From assembly GCF_000283155.1 (NCBI RefSeq), contig NW_004454216.1, positions 8,303,785 through 8,367,784 on the forward strand: a stretch of DNA of 64,000 nt, read 5' to 3'. A program made the position numbers and the translations under genes. This document shows positions 25,950-37,400 of this stretch, piece after piece. The notes under the pieces are model-generated. The model was not told the DNA's origin, did no database searches, and saw only the letters and a list, made by a program, of their open reading frames with translations. The stretch is from Ceratotherium simum simum. Lineage: Eukaryota > Chordata > Mammalia > Perissodactyla > Rhinocerotidae. Position 1 is the stretch's first letter. The number at the start of each line of letters is the position of its first letter.

Positions 25950-26820
25950 CCAGCTGCTCCTCCCCCATCCTGTACTCTTCTCATCTCCTAAATGTTGTAC
26001 GCCAGGCCCAGGACTCTTCATCTCACCTATACTCACTTCTTAAGTGATTCCTTCCAGCCTCATGCTTTAAATAGCCTTCTAAATTTATAATTCCAGCCCC
26101 AGTCCTCCCTGAAGTCCAGACTCATGTACCAACAGCCTGTTCAACCTCTGTACCAGAGGGTTTAACAGGAATTTCAAACAAAACACTTGATTGTCTCTGG
26201 CCCAAAGTACTTCCATCAGCTCTATCTTCAAAATATACACCGAAGAGGATGGCTTCTCTGCACCTACACTGCCCCTGGCAGCCTAATCCAAGCTACCGCA
26301 CCTTTCCCTTGCACTTGTACATTCCTACATGGCTTTCCTGTTGCCATTCTTGCTCCATACTCTATTCTCCATGTAGCACCCACAGACATCCCTTTAAATC
26401 ATATATCAGGTCTTGGGACATCCTTGCTTAAAATCTTTCAACATCACTCTTCTTGGACACATGTGTGAAACAATCCCCACTTCAATGCCTACGTATTTGC
26501 TGTTCCCTCTGCTTAGAATGTTCTTCCTGTCCCCCAATATTGAGTGACTTGCTCCCCTCGCTTCGCTTAGGACCAGTATCCTTGACCCCTATCTAAAATG
26601 GCCTCCTTCCCTTCATAATCTTTTACTCTCTTCCCTGTTAAAAAATCTCTTCCAAGCCCGTATCTAAGTACAGGTATATTCATTGGTTTATATTCTTATT
26701 GCCTGTTTCCTCCCACTGGAATACAAGCTCCATGAGGCCAGGGAGTGTTCATTGCCATATCCCCAGTGATTAGAACAATGCCTGGCATTGAAGAAATATT
26801 TTTTGAATGAGTGAATTGCC
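25950..26820 (+). mobile_element. Long L2 LINE fossil (3' ORF and tail)
   Basis: L2 motifs in order: CATCAGCTCTATCTTCAAAA, TGGCTTTCCTGTTGCCATTC, GTATTTGCTGTTCCCTCTGC, TTAGAATGTTCTTCCTGTCC, CACTGGAATACAAGCTCCAT, GAACAATGCCTGGCATTGAA and the end TTTTTTGAATGAGTGA. The open frames here derive from it. Confidence 0.88.
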
Positions 26821-26829
26821 ATCCTGTTG

Positions 26830-29415
26830 GTTAACCCCTCCTTACATAAGGTGATGCCCTGAGTGATGCGACGAAAACCTGGAGAAAAGGAATAATACAG
26901 AGAAACAGCAAGTGAAAGACTGGGCAATCCTAGCAGGGCAGGTGCAGGAGACAGAGCCAAGACATGGACTGGGACAATGAAGATGAAAGGACAGTCAGGC
27001 AATCCAGGACGTCCTGCCAGACAGAGGATCTTGGACTCATGCAGACACTAGTGGACTCCAGAGCCAAGAGAACATACCAAGCAAGATTTTCTAGGTGTCA
27101 CACAGTGGCCGCCATGGGAAGCCTCTTTCTGGGTAGAGCCTGCTCTAGTAATCAAAGAAACAAAGTCCCCGACATACGTAGACTCTGTGCAAATTGGCTG
27201 CAGCCAAATCAGCGCTGAATTTTTACATGAAGAGAAAGTCGGCAGTATTGCTGTGGAGAGTATAATTGCCTAATATTTGTTTATCTTTTCCAGTGGACTA
27301 TAAGCTTCTAAGAGAAAGAGATACTGGGTTCTCTATCGTTCTTGGTACAAAATCTGCACTCATAGAGAACATTTGAGAAAAGAGCTGAAAGAAGGAAGAA
27401 CTGGATGATCACTCTCTTCTTGGCTATACCTAAGGATGTGGAAAATCTGACTGATATAAATCTTTTGTATGCTTTAAATGGCCAATGGTTAAGACTTTGA
27501 ACCCAGTACTGTCCACCTCTCCCCAGCCTAGAACTAACCTCTCAAGCAGCAAATTGACGACCACAAGTTTACAGCTCTCGCGTAGCATGGCAACAAATAA
27601 AGATCTGAACTTTAAATGCTAAAAATTTTAAATGAGCCATTAGGTCATCCACATAGCTCCTTAATCTCTGCTAGGGAAAGACCCTTAAATGTGCTCAAAT
27701 TAGGATTTTGACATTTTCTTAATTAAGCAACTTTCCACCTGGAAAAAAATAACTTCAAGGCCCCCCCAATAAACTCTGATGTAATTGAAAATAAATGAAG
27801 AAAAAATAATATCAAAACTGTTCTCAATAGTTTTGGCCACTCTCTTATCAGGTAACTTTTATTTTTATTTATTTATTTTAAAAGTATACATATCTTTCAA
27901 TTTTGGATTAAACATGTGACCTTGTTGACACTTGAGGGACAATTTCAGGTGTTTCTTTTGGGGATTACCCTTTCTCAGAGCCTCTCTGGGCTACAGCAGC
28001 ATCCTGAGTTCACAGTCGTCCAGGGCTTTCCCCTTGACCTTGCTGTTTATTTCTTTAGTTTGACCCACACTGCAAATACTGAGAAAGAGGAGAATTCTTT
28101 TTCATTCTGAAGAACATAAATGTAGCTTAAGACTGAACATTGATTAAAGTCTGAAAATGGAAAGGAAAAGCACAGTGTAGCAGTGTCCTCAATGTGAGTA
28201 TTGTTTGTGTCTCTGCCACACAGGTGTGATAAAATGGCTCTGCTATTTTTCCTGCTGGGGGAACAGGTCATCGCAGAGCAGGAGAGGTGGTTTTCTTCTA
28301 AGACCACACTGAAGAGCTTTTATTTTTTTCCCCTTTTCTTTTTTTCTAGTTTCCTCTCAAGCAAATGATTTTTTCAGGCAATAGAACAATGTTTTGAATC
28401 CAGTTCAGTAACATCCACTAAGTGTTACTCTGTGCAAGGGAACCAACTACAGGTCACAGAAACCATGGTTTCTCTAGGGTGCCTGGGACAGCAGATTTCC
28501 CTGAGTCTTGGTCCCAGGTTGCTGAAGCCTTAGGTGAGTGTGGGTCTGGCCAGTTTGCACACCACCTTCTGGATGCCTCCTTACAGTCACTCTGATTTTC
28601 ATCAAATGACTACCCCCATCCCAGCATCTCTAACGCAATTCTGATTTGCACATTCTTTCCTTTCCTCCCTCCAAATTGCTATGCGGACCAGTGTCAGGCA
28701 GTTTCTCATTTAGAAATTAGCATTTCTAAAATCTACTTTTAAATTTTCTTCCTTTTACCTTTCTCTGACTCAACATCGATCTCTCTCTCTCTCTCAACTC
28801 TCTCTCTTCTCTGCTAATCAGTTAATGTTTCTTTCTTAGGTTACAGAAAAAATGGAAAGATCTAAGTGGGAGACTTTTTAACGCGGGGCTCTTAAATCAT
28901 AGACTAGAAATTGGGAATCATTACAAACATGTATCACCATGGGCTTCTCCAGAAAGGGGTGGATGCTAACTTGCTTCCTAATTGCTCTCATCAGGCACGT
29001 GCTCCCTGAACTTCCCTGGGGGGCTTTTCTGAGGTCCTAGGGAAGGCTTCAGCCACTGAGGTTGAAAAATCCTGAGCAGGCACGAGAAGACCCACTTTGC
29101 CGGTGTGTGTGTGTGAGCGGTGGGGGAGAGTTGGGGAGACACAGAGGTGGCAGAGTAGCATGTCCTCTCCCGCTTATGTGTTTAGCACTCCATCTAGTGG
29201 CTGAGGCTCACAGAAGGGAAGAAAGCTTGAGGCCCCCAGAAAGACACCCAGCTCAGGGTTGGGCTGGCTTCCCCTCTGGGTCAAATCTCAGTCACCAAAG
29301 TGTCTGTACTTCAACTTTCCCAGTGCACAGATGACGAATGATGTAGACATCGTTGGGAGGTTGGTGGAAGCCATAGATAGTCAAGAAAAAGGATAAAAGA
29401 GTCTAAGGACCTGTT
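26830..29415. other. Intergenic, no gene recognised
   Basis: A weak L2 3' end (GTGGACTATAAGCTTCTAAG) is near 27290-27390 and a (CT)n run at 28780-28812. Nothing else is supported. Confidence 0.45.
28780..28812. repeat. (CT)n-rich simple repeat
   Basis: CTCTCTCTCTCTCTC followed by AACTCTCTCTCTTCTCT. Confidence 0.85.
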
Positions 29416-29430
29416 AAGAAAGGCAAAAAG

Positions 29431-29632
29431 GTGGCCGGCCTGGTGGCGCAAGCGGTTAAGTGCATGCACTCCGCTGCAGTGGCCCGGGGTTGGCCGGTTC
29501 AGATCCCGGGCGTGCACCAATGCACCTCTTGTTAAGCCATGCTGTGGCGGTGTCCCATATAAAGTAGAGGAAGATGGGCATGGATGTTAGCCCAGGGCCA
29601 GTCTTCCTCACAAAAAAAAAAAGAAGAAAAAG
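29431..29632 (+). mobile_element. ERE-type SINE with target-site duplication
   Basis: GGCCGGCCTGGTGGCGCAAG, AGCGGTTAAGTGCATGC, B box GGTTCAGATCC at 29496-29506, ATGTTAGCCCAGGGCCAGTC and a poly-A tail. The flanking duplication is AAAGGCAAAAAG (29419-29430) versus AAAAGCAAAAAG (29633-29644), one mismatch. Confidence 0.96.
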
Positions 29633-29794
29633 AAAAGCAAAAAGTATTGCTACACAATTTTTCCAGAAAGTAGGACTCTAAAAGTGGAAGGGCACTGGTT
29701 GAGCAAATAAGTCAGACTCTTCTACAAATATGGGAAACACAAAAAGGAGTTGAAGGAAGAGAAAAGAGAAAAGGCATGGGAAGCAATTGAAGGG

Positions 29795-30045
29795 GGGAGG
29801 CAGGATGACACAACGCTGTATAGACAGTTCTTAACTCGGGTTCAAATTGCATAGCTACCACTTACCATTCGTGTGACTGTAGGCAATTATTTAGACTCAG
29901 TAAGCCTCAGTTTGTCCATCTGTAAAATGGGGATCATCCTACCTATCTCCTAGGGATGCTGTGAGGGTTAGACAAAAGAATAGGTGAACGTGCCAAGCCT
30001 GGAGCCTCCCATGAAAATGCTCGATACGTGGTAGTTGTGATTAGT
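29795..30045 (+). mobile_element. MIR SINE fossil
   Basis: AGCCTCAGTTTGTCCATCTG, TAAAATGGGGATCATCCTAC, GCTGTGAGGGTTAGACAAAA, ATGCTCGATACGTGGTAG. Close to full length. Confidence 0.9.
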
Positions 30046-30049
30046 AGGG

Positions 30050-30747
30050 AGAAGACTAAAGAAAAAGAAAGAGAGGAGGAGGGCCAGTAAGAGATAGTGT
30101 GGGACACGTTATGATGTGAGAAAGGAAATGACATCAAGGACTGTCCAACTTAGCACAAGGCATTTGACCAACTTAACAGGTGAATCCCGTGAAAAGGGAA
30201 ACCTTCTCTGACTCTGGTGGACCGAGTGTCTCTGTCTGAAGCCCACCTTTGTTCCTGTACCTAAAAGTGTCTGAGACGGCTCTGCAGGAGGGCCTTTCTT
30301 CTTGGCACCCCTTGGTCTGCAAACTGTGGGCTGACACCCCAACACTCAACCTCCTCAGGTCTTCAATTCAGTCCTGGGAGCTCACGTGAAGGAAAGGCAG
30401 ATGACCAGTCAGAGACAGAGCTGATCAAAGGGCAGCAACTAGGGCCCAGGTTTTATCCACTGAGGGGAGCTATTAGTGTGGCCTAGCTTGCAAGGAGCTT
30501 TCTGGCAACCCCGGCTCACCACTGTCTACGGCGGTTAATACTGACTGAATTCTCTTGGAGAGGCTAGAAGAAATATCTGTATAACCTGAGGCACCTTCCT
30601 TCCCCGCTAAAAGCTGAAGCCTCGTGGCAGATCCAGGAGGTGGAGGCACAGAGCTGCCTGGGTCTTTCCTTTGGAATCTGATATGGCTCCTTCTAAGGAT
30701 TGCCTAAAACCCTCGACACCTGAAGCCTCTGGAGGGCAAACTATTGC

Positions 30748-30784
<37 letters not shown>

Positions 30785-31527
30785 ATGCCCTCTGAGGAAG
30801 GTCTTAGCCTACCGTCTCTAGTCAGAGCCCAGAACTGGAGATTTTAATGCCCTTTCCCTGATGTAATGGCCAACCTCAATCTCAGGGGAACAGAGGACAT
30901 TGCCTGCATTTCTAACCTTTTACCAGCTTCCTTTCATGCCAAAGAGAAACTAAGAACAAGAACGCAGTACTGTAATATGATCCCCAATTAGCATAAAATG
31001 AAAACAACCCACTCATGTTTTCCATGTGCTTTTCCAACCTCAAACTAAATGCATGAAGCAGGGAGAAAGAGATAAAAATATACACATGGAACTATAAATA
31101 TATATGCTGTCTGTGTATGTACAGCCAAGCACCCTGATCCAAATGAGTGTCTGTCTCTAGGAAAACCAAGCAGCACAGAAATCTGAGAATTTTCCCTTTC
31201 CAAAGAACAGCATGAGTAGAGAAAGGAAGGAAAAGTATCCTGATTACTGGGTATGGAAGGGGTTAAGTCCTCAGCCATCCTATTCTAAAGTGATTTATGA
31301 TGATGTGTAGTGTTTCAAAACTTTCCCCCACCCCAAAGAGCGGCCCTCCCCACCCCACCACCACCACCGAGTCCACTCTAAACGTGTTGAAATGGGAAGG
31401 AGGCGGTGTTTTGCTGATCTGTTAAATTCTTAGTGAAGTTTCCTTGATTTCCAGTGGCTGCTGTTGTTTGAGTTTGGTTTGGATCAAAACTGAGGTTGTC
31501 CTGGCATTTCTGGGACTGAATCCAGGC
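30050..31527. other. CCDC80 upstream flank, no gene recognised
   Basis: Contains an (AC)n microsatellite and C-rich GAGCGGCCCTCCCCACCCCA near 31338. Distal promoter elements are possible but no specific site is supported. Confidence 0.45.
30749..30782. repeat. (AC)17 microsatellite
   Basis: Uninterrupted AC dinucleotides over 34 bases, about 0.9-1.4 kb upstream of the presumed CCDC80 first exon. Confidence 0.97.
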
Positions 31528-31619
31528 AAGAGGAAGAAGAAAAAGAAGGAGAAGGAAAAGAGGAGAAAAAAGGTGGGGAAAAATAAAGGGAGGAGAGAAG
31601 TGTAGGAAAAGAAAAAAAA
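31528..31619 (+). promoter_or_regulatory. Near-pure polypurine tract upstream of the CCDC80 5' exon
   Basis: 92 bases with only four pyrimidines (31574, 31584, 31601, 31603); the first 46 are uninterrupted A/G. It lies just before the presumed CCDC80 first exon. Such GA/CT tracts in promoters can bind GAGA/MAZ/SP-type factors or adopt non-B DNA, but no specific factor site is proven. It could also be a simple purine-rich repeat without function. Confidence 0.4.
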
Positions 31620-32171
31620 TCCTTTTTAACATCACATTCCTGTGTTTTCCCTCAGTCTGGAAAACATATTAATCCCAGTGCTTTTACGCTCGGAAACAAA
31701 GGGACTAAGCCAGACTGTGGGGGAAAGGGTGATAAGAAGGATCCTGGAACTCTAAAGAGAGAAAGAGCGAGATTCAGAACTAGCTGGGGCTCCACTTTAA
31801 GGGACGTCCTGTGTCTGTCGGCACAGGAGATTGGCACACACAGACACACGAGACCGCGCAGAGACGACAGACAAATGGAGATGCAAAGACTCAAAAGGAC
31901 AGCTCCTTTCACTTCATCCTACTTGTCAAGAAGGTAAAAAGACACAGCCAAAAAGAAAAGAAGAAAGCAGCTCAGCCCTCAGGTCAGGACAGGCGGTGGG
32001 TCTGGGGTGCAACTTTGGGAGCTGGAGCGCGGCTCACCCCCTTTGTATCGCTCAGCCTCGCAAAGGAGAGAGAGGGTTGGGAGGAAAAGTGTTTCATCTG
32101 GGAAACTGTCCTGGGACCACACTTCAGATTGCTTTTTAAACCCTCCGCATTCCATCTCCATGAGCCACAAT
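31620..32171 (+). other. CCDC80: Probable CCDC80 5' non-coding exon (boundaries uncertain)
   Basis: The coding ATG lies only about 10 nt downstream of a clear 3' splice site (pyrimidine tract 32521-32580, then CAAAG), so a separate 5' UTR exon must exist upstream. The window 31620-32171 is the nearest candidate. It is moderately CpG-bearing (GACGTCC near 31803, CGAGACCGCGCAGAGACGAC near 31848) and has two plausible donors: GAAG|GTAAAAAG at 31934 and CAAT|GTAAGTGT at 32172. I cannot fix the transcription start. A TATA-like AAATAAAG lies at 31581 in the purine tract. No CpG island is evident. Confidence 0.45.
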
Positions 32172-32588
32172 GTAAGTGTGTAATCCTTCTGTCTTTGGTG
32201 TGTTTGTTTGTTTCTTTGGGGCTTATTTGAAGAAATGAAATGGTAATGTAGTCATAATTAATATGCTCAGTGTACCTTTTCTCTGGACCATCAGACAGTC
32301 AGTTGAAACAGTGCAAGCATGCTGAATGGGGAACTGAGTCGGGTTTCCTGCTTAATGTAACTGTCTCTGCTAAGCACTGACAAATTACAGGGGTTTAAAA
32401 GCAACAAGATCTCATCCTATTTTCCATTCTCTGACCTCTTTCCTTCTGCTCTAATCACCCCATCCCCCTCCTCTTGGTCAAGAGAGAAAAAGAGAAAATG
32501 CCCAGCTCTGTTTGCAATTAAATGATTTTCTTTCTTTTTCTTTTCTCCCTCCCCCTTCTGTCTTTTGACCCTGCTGCTTCCCAAAGAG
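32172..32588 (+). other. CCDC80: CCDC80 short first intron with strong pyrimidine tract
   Basis: The interval between the candidate donor GTAAGTGT and the acceptor before the coding exon is about 415 bases. The last 65 bases are almost all C/T, consistent with a strong 3' splice site. If the donor at 31934 is used the intron is about 650 bases. No repeat is recognised inside. Confidence 0.45.
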
Positions 32589-32597
32589 GATTGCACA

Positions 32598-34472
32598 ATG
32601 ACATGGAGAATGGGACCCAGTTTTACCATGCTGTTGGCAGTGTGGCTGGTGTGCGGATCAGAACCCCACCCCCATGCCATGAGTAGAAGGAGCCATGGAG
32701 GGCGGAAAGTGCCTCTGGTTGCCCCAGTCAACAGAAGGCCAGCTCGGTTTCTGAGGCACATGGGGAGGTCTCAGGGAATTGAGAGAACCACCCTGGAACA
32801 ATCAAACCTTCAGCCTCTCCAAAGAAGGAGGAGTGTGCCGGTGTTGAGAGTAGCTCACGCAACCGCACCGCCAGCCCCCTTCGGCATCAATGGGCAGAGA
32901 CCAACAGCCCGGAGTTCTCCCCGTGAGATGGTCCGAGATGAGGGGTCCTTAGCTCGGTCAAGAATGTTGCGATTCCCCTCGGGGTCCAGCTCTCCCAACA
33001 TCCTTGCCAGCTTTGCAGGGAAGAATAGGGTGTGGGTCATCTCGGCCCCCCATGCCTCGGAAGGCTACTACCGCCTCATGATGAGCCTCCTGAAGGACGA
33101 TGTGTATTGTGAGCTGGCGGAAAGGCACATCCAGCAGATTGTGCTGTTCCACCAGGCAGGCGAGGAAGGAGGCAAGGTGCGGAGGATCACCAGTGAGGGC
33201 CGGGTCTTGGAGCAACCCCTGGACCCCAGCCTCATCCCAAAGCTGATGAGCTTCTTGAAGCTGGAGAAGGGGAAGTTTGGCATGGTGCTGTTGAAGAAGA
33301 CGCTGCAGGTAGAGGAGCGCTACCCTTATCCGGTCAGGCTGGAGGCCATATATGAGATCATCGACCAGAGCCCCATCCGCAGAATAGAGAAGATCAGGCA
33401 GAAGGGTTTTGTCCAAAAATGTAAGGCCTCTGGGGTAGAGGGCCAGGTGATGGAGGAGGGGAACAACGGTGGAGGAGCAGGGAGGCCAGGTCTGAGCAGT
33501 GAGAAGAGGAAAGAAGACCAGAGGAGAGCACACGTCCCGCCAACCAGAGAGAGTCGGATGAAGGTGATGCGAAGACCCGCCACCACTACGGGGGCTCCTC
33601 CCTCGCCTCCTCCAACCCCAAGGGCCACCACCCTGCCTCCTGCTCCAGTCACAACAGTGACTCGGGCCACCTCTCGAGTGGTAACTGTAGCTGCAAGACC
33701 TACAACCACTACGGCCTTTCCGACCACCCAGAGGCCCTGGACCCCTCGGGTGCATCCCTCATTAGACGCCCACAGGTCCCCAGCCACAGCGGAGGTGACC
33801 ACTGTCAGGGGGCCGGTGGCCTCAGAGAATCTCTACCCTCCACCCAGGAAGGAGCAGCACAGGGAGAGGTCACAGACCACCAGGAGGCCCAGCAAGGCCA
33901 CCAGCTTCGAGAGCTTCACGGCCGCCCCTCCCACCACCATCTCGGAGCACAGCACGAGGGCTGGCGCGGGGCGGCTCCGGGACAACCGCACGGACAGGCG
34001 GGAGCATGGCCCCCGGGACCCAAATGTAGTGCCAGGTCCTCACAAGCCAGCCAAGGGGAAGCTGCCCAAAAAGAAGGCCCAGGACAAAATTCTTAGCAAT
34101 GAGTATGAGGACAAGTATGACCTCAGCAGGCCTACTGCCTCCCAGCTGGAGGAGGAGCTGCAGGTGGGGAAGATTCCCCCCAAAAAGGCAAAGGAGTCGA
34201 AAAAGCATGAAAAGCTGGAGAAACCCGAGAAGGAGAAGAAAAAAAAGATGAAGAATGAGAAAGCAGACAAGTTACTCAAGAGTGAAAAGCAAGTGAAGAA
34301 GGACAAGGCTGAGAAAAAGAGCAAGCAGGACCGGGAGAAGAGCAAGAAGAAAACAGCAGGGAGAACAGAGCAGGAAGGCTTCCCAAAACCCAGCAGCAAA
34401 CACCTCACCTCCAGTCCCCGGAGGTCAGTGACTGACCTGCTGGGCTCCTTCGAAGGCAAACGAAGGCTCCTC
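32598..34472 (+). CDS. CCDC80: CCDC80 coding exon 1 (exon 2 of the gene): signal peptide, DUF4174 domain 1, linker and Lys-rich region
   Basis: Encodes residues 1-625 (1875 nt, phase 0 at the end). The start is the ATG at 32598 (product begins MTWRMGP as in other mammals), with a purine at -3. The frame is open upstream only to a TTG at 32565, inside the pyrimidine tract of the preceding intron. The 3' splice site before it is CAAAG at 32585/86 or 32587/88. Residues about 8-20 are hydrophobic (FTMLLAVWLVCG), fitting a secretion signal. Domain 1 runs from G141-K142 to about 270 and includes the VWVISAP strand and FGMVLLKK. The linker is rich in Thr/Pro and likely O-glycosylated. The Lys/Glu-rich segment about 484-585 is the 'coiled coil' of the name. 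The donor is CTCCTC|GTAAGT at 34473. The frame is intact and the exon is GC-rich against AT-rich flanks. Confidence 0.97.
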
Positions 34473-37400
34473 GTAAGTAACCTTCTCCTTGGCATTGTTC
34501 TGTGGGCTGAGACAGGGTGTATTATCATTTGGTGTGTTGTTTTTCTAAAATCACGTTGCTGGATGGCAGACTGTGGCTGAACCTGTACCATGTCAAGAAG
34601 ATCCGGAGGTTTGCCAAGGAAGGGCAGCCAGGCCAGCAGCTCCTTTTGGTTTAGATGCTTTGTGAACCTCTCTCCACACAGACTCACAGCCCCAAGGGAC
34701 AGGCAGTGGTGGGGGGACCTTAGACATGAGCCCAGGGGAGCACCTGTAGTCAGTACCACCCCCCATCCTTCCTCCTCTCTTCTAAGGGATAGTTCTGGAT
34801 ACAGCTCCCTTTGACCAAGTTCAAAGAACACAAGAAGGAAGGAGTCCCTAAAATAGCGTGCATTGACTGCAGTCACAACTTAAGAAAAGGGTTTCTCTCT
34901 GCATGACCTTAGGAACTAGAAGCATATGTATGGGAAAATGGCAAGGTTTTTCTTACCCCTTAATTAGGTCCATACCAACAATCAGAAGGGGAAGGTAAGC
35001 CTGGGTGAGGCGTGGGTATGCCTGGGAAAGGAGAAGAGTCCTTGTTGGTGTGACCCTCACAAATACTTTTAAAACCAGCTGGCTAAAACCTTCTCCCCTC
35101 AAGGTTGCCCCCCCCATCATTGCCCAACTACTAGTAAGAGGCCAGAAGGATGGAGTGTGGACCACTGGGTTAATTGCTCCAATTTCCAATACCCTAGAGA
35201 CACAGCTGAATTTGGAGTCAAGATGTCATGTCAGTTTGAGCCTCTATAAAATGAGCATGTGGTGTGTGTGTGTGTGTGTGCGCGTGTGTATGTATGAAAA
35301 AGGAGATGGGCAGTCTTTCCTTCTGCTTTGCCTGGTTCTGAGCGCCACGAGCGCTGAGCAAGTCACAGGTCCATCTCAGGAACTCTCTCTTTGGATTACT
35401 TGCCACCATCCAAAGTATGATAACAGAATCTGGTCAAACCCAAGGAAGGGTCTGGACAGGAATAAGCCCCATCCTAAACGTAAAGTTCTTCAGTGATGTG
35501 AGGATGCTCCTTCTCCTCTACATGTCTCCTTGCACCTTTTAGTGGCCCTCCAAGATTTTACCCCTAGCTTCTTAATGCTGTCATCTACTCCAGGCTATCT
35601 AGGAGGAAAGGGTATGATCCAGTTACTTCAGAGAAGAAGGTGAGAAATTAACATTGGGTAATGTGAGCCACGAATGATTCTCTCAGATACCCAGAGGGGA
35701 GGGAGCCATCTCATGCCACTGAGGACAACATCTATCCTACTGAAGGTACAGGGTGACTCCACGCCCTGCATGCCCCCTACCAGGAGAGACAGGCAGTCTT
35801 CTCTCAAGCCATCTCTCAGAGGGTTATTCACTTTTTCTAGTCTGGTCTAAATTTGGATTAACGATCTGAACAGAGCAACTCTGGTGTCCATTTATCCGTA
35901 GTGGTTTCAAAAAGTTTAAGTGTGCATTGGAGCAATTCTCTTAGCTCTTCCATCCATAGTGTGTCTAGGTATTAGAACAAAACCTAATGTTTTGGTTGAT
36001 TCTACAGGTTTGTGTGTGTGTGCATGTCTTGTTATAGACTTTTTGTATGTTATTACTCGTTTTTAACCAGAGCCTTAAAGTAACTATATAAACTTAGGTT
36101 AGCAGAGGATAGGCTGGCTGTTAGAGTAGTTTAACAGCTGCTTGGTTATTCTCAGAGTACATAAATTTAAGTGGGAATGTTCCAGTCAGAACCAAAAGAA
36201 TCACTGATTTCAAAGCAGAACTCTACCTGGTACTGGAATGTAGGGGCACACTGCCCTCTTTGGGGTGTGGGAAAGTGCTAGAGGTGTGCTCTGTTGCTCT
36301 CCTCCTGAGTACCTGGGACTTTGTCCAGCTTGCTAACACCCATCACCCAACCCTGGCCATTTAGTCAGCAGGGCAGGCAAAGTGCTCCTCATGGTTAGGT
36401 TTTAGCCAGGGGAAAAATAATCATGGGTAAAATGTCAGGATTGTAATTGTGCACCCATCTGGCAAATACTTCCATTGCCCCTAGTTTGTGAGTCAAAAGA
36501 AAGGGGTTTTCCTACTATATCCCTGATATTAGTCATGCCTTTCATTTCTCCCTCTGTCTTTCCACTCCCTTAGTCAGGGATTTGAAAGCCCAGCTGGGTC
36601 TTTTCTGCTTTTAACGGTATCCCTGATCATAAATTTCTAGCAAATGAAACTCCAACAACAGCTTCTGCTGATGTCACACGAGGCAAAACAGAAACAGCTG
36701 GGTTTGCTCATGGCAGTCTTGTTCTTTGGGGCTGGCAAGAGAACCAGGTTTGTTATTAGAGAGAAAGTACCAACAGGAGCATTTCAGTCTTGCAATCCCA
36801 CTGATGATCATAGCAGAAATGTGTTTTCTGAAGAGCTAGTGATGTCCAAAATAAGCATAGATTAGAAAAGACACGATGAAATAAACATGATACAAATTCA
36901 AAAGACGGAGAGAAGCGAATCTGTTTCACTAGACAGAGAGGAGACTAGTGTTTCTGGGTGGGAGAGCTTGTTGGTGCCATTTATCTTTCTTCCACTCATT
37001 TTTGCTGTCCAGTATGGCTGCTGTTATTCAGCAAGTTCAGTGATTCCACTAGTGATCATTAAGGCTTAGGACTCTGCAAGGTGTTCAGTTACGGCTGACA
37101 ACATACACCTCCAACTGGCCTCAACCTACCCAGTGCGCTCAAACTGAAATGAGATTTGCATTCCAAGAGACTGTGCAGGTGTTTTAGCTCATCTTCCCAG
37201 TTTTTCAGTAACCTAGTGCCCAACTACAATTTATCTTAAACCCCTAGCGCTTTGCATTTATTTATATCATTCCTTAGATGTGAAAACATCACATAACTGC
37301 TACTTAATCCATTCCTTAGAGAAACATGGCAGCAATAGCAGAGGTTGTGGTTGGGTGAACAGCATCCTAGAGCCTTCGCCAGAGCTGCAGGTGGAGCAAG

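Noticed and set aside
30749..30782. CRISPR-like or tandem array
   Set aside because: It is a plain AC dinucleotide repeat; no spacer-repeat structure exists anywhere in the window.
1..31500. An upstream neighbour gene or long non-coding RNA near CCDC80
   Set aside because: A neighbouring lncRNA is known in the human region, but no exon can be recognised here from sequence alone.
32565..32597. Possible start of CCDC80 at 32565, 11 codons upstream of the ATG
   Set aside because: The codon is TTG, not ATG, and it lies in the intron's pyrimidine tract before the CAAAG splice site. The conserved protein starts at 32598.
32958..33802. Antisense open frames of 158-265 codons opposite the first CCDC80 exon
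   Set aside because: They mirror the codon use of a GC-rich coding exon; they have no signal, domain or start context of their own.
34040..34876. 278-codon antisense open frame over the end of the exon and into the intron
   Set aside because: Its Ser/Phe/Leu-rich text is the complement of the Lys/Glu-rich sense region, and it crosses a splice border with no independent support.
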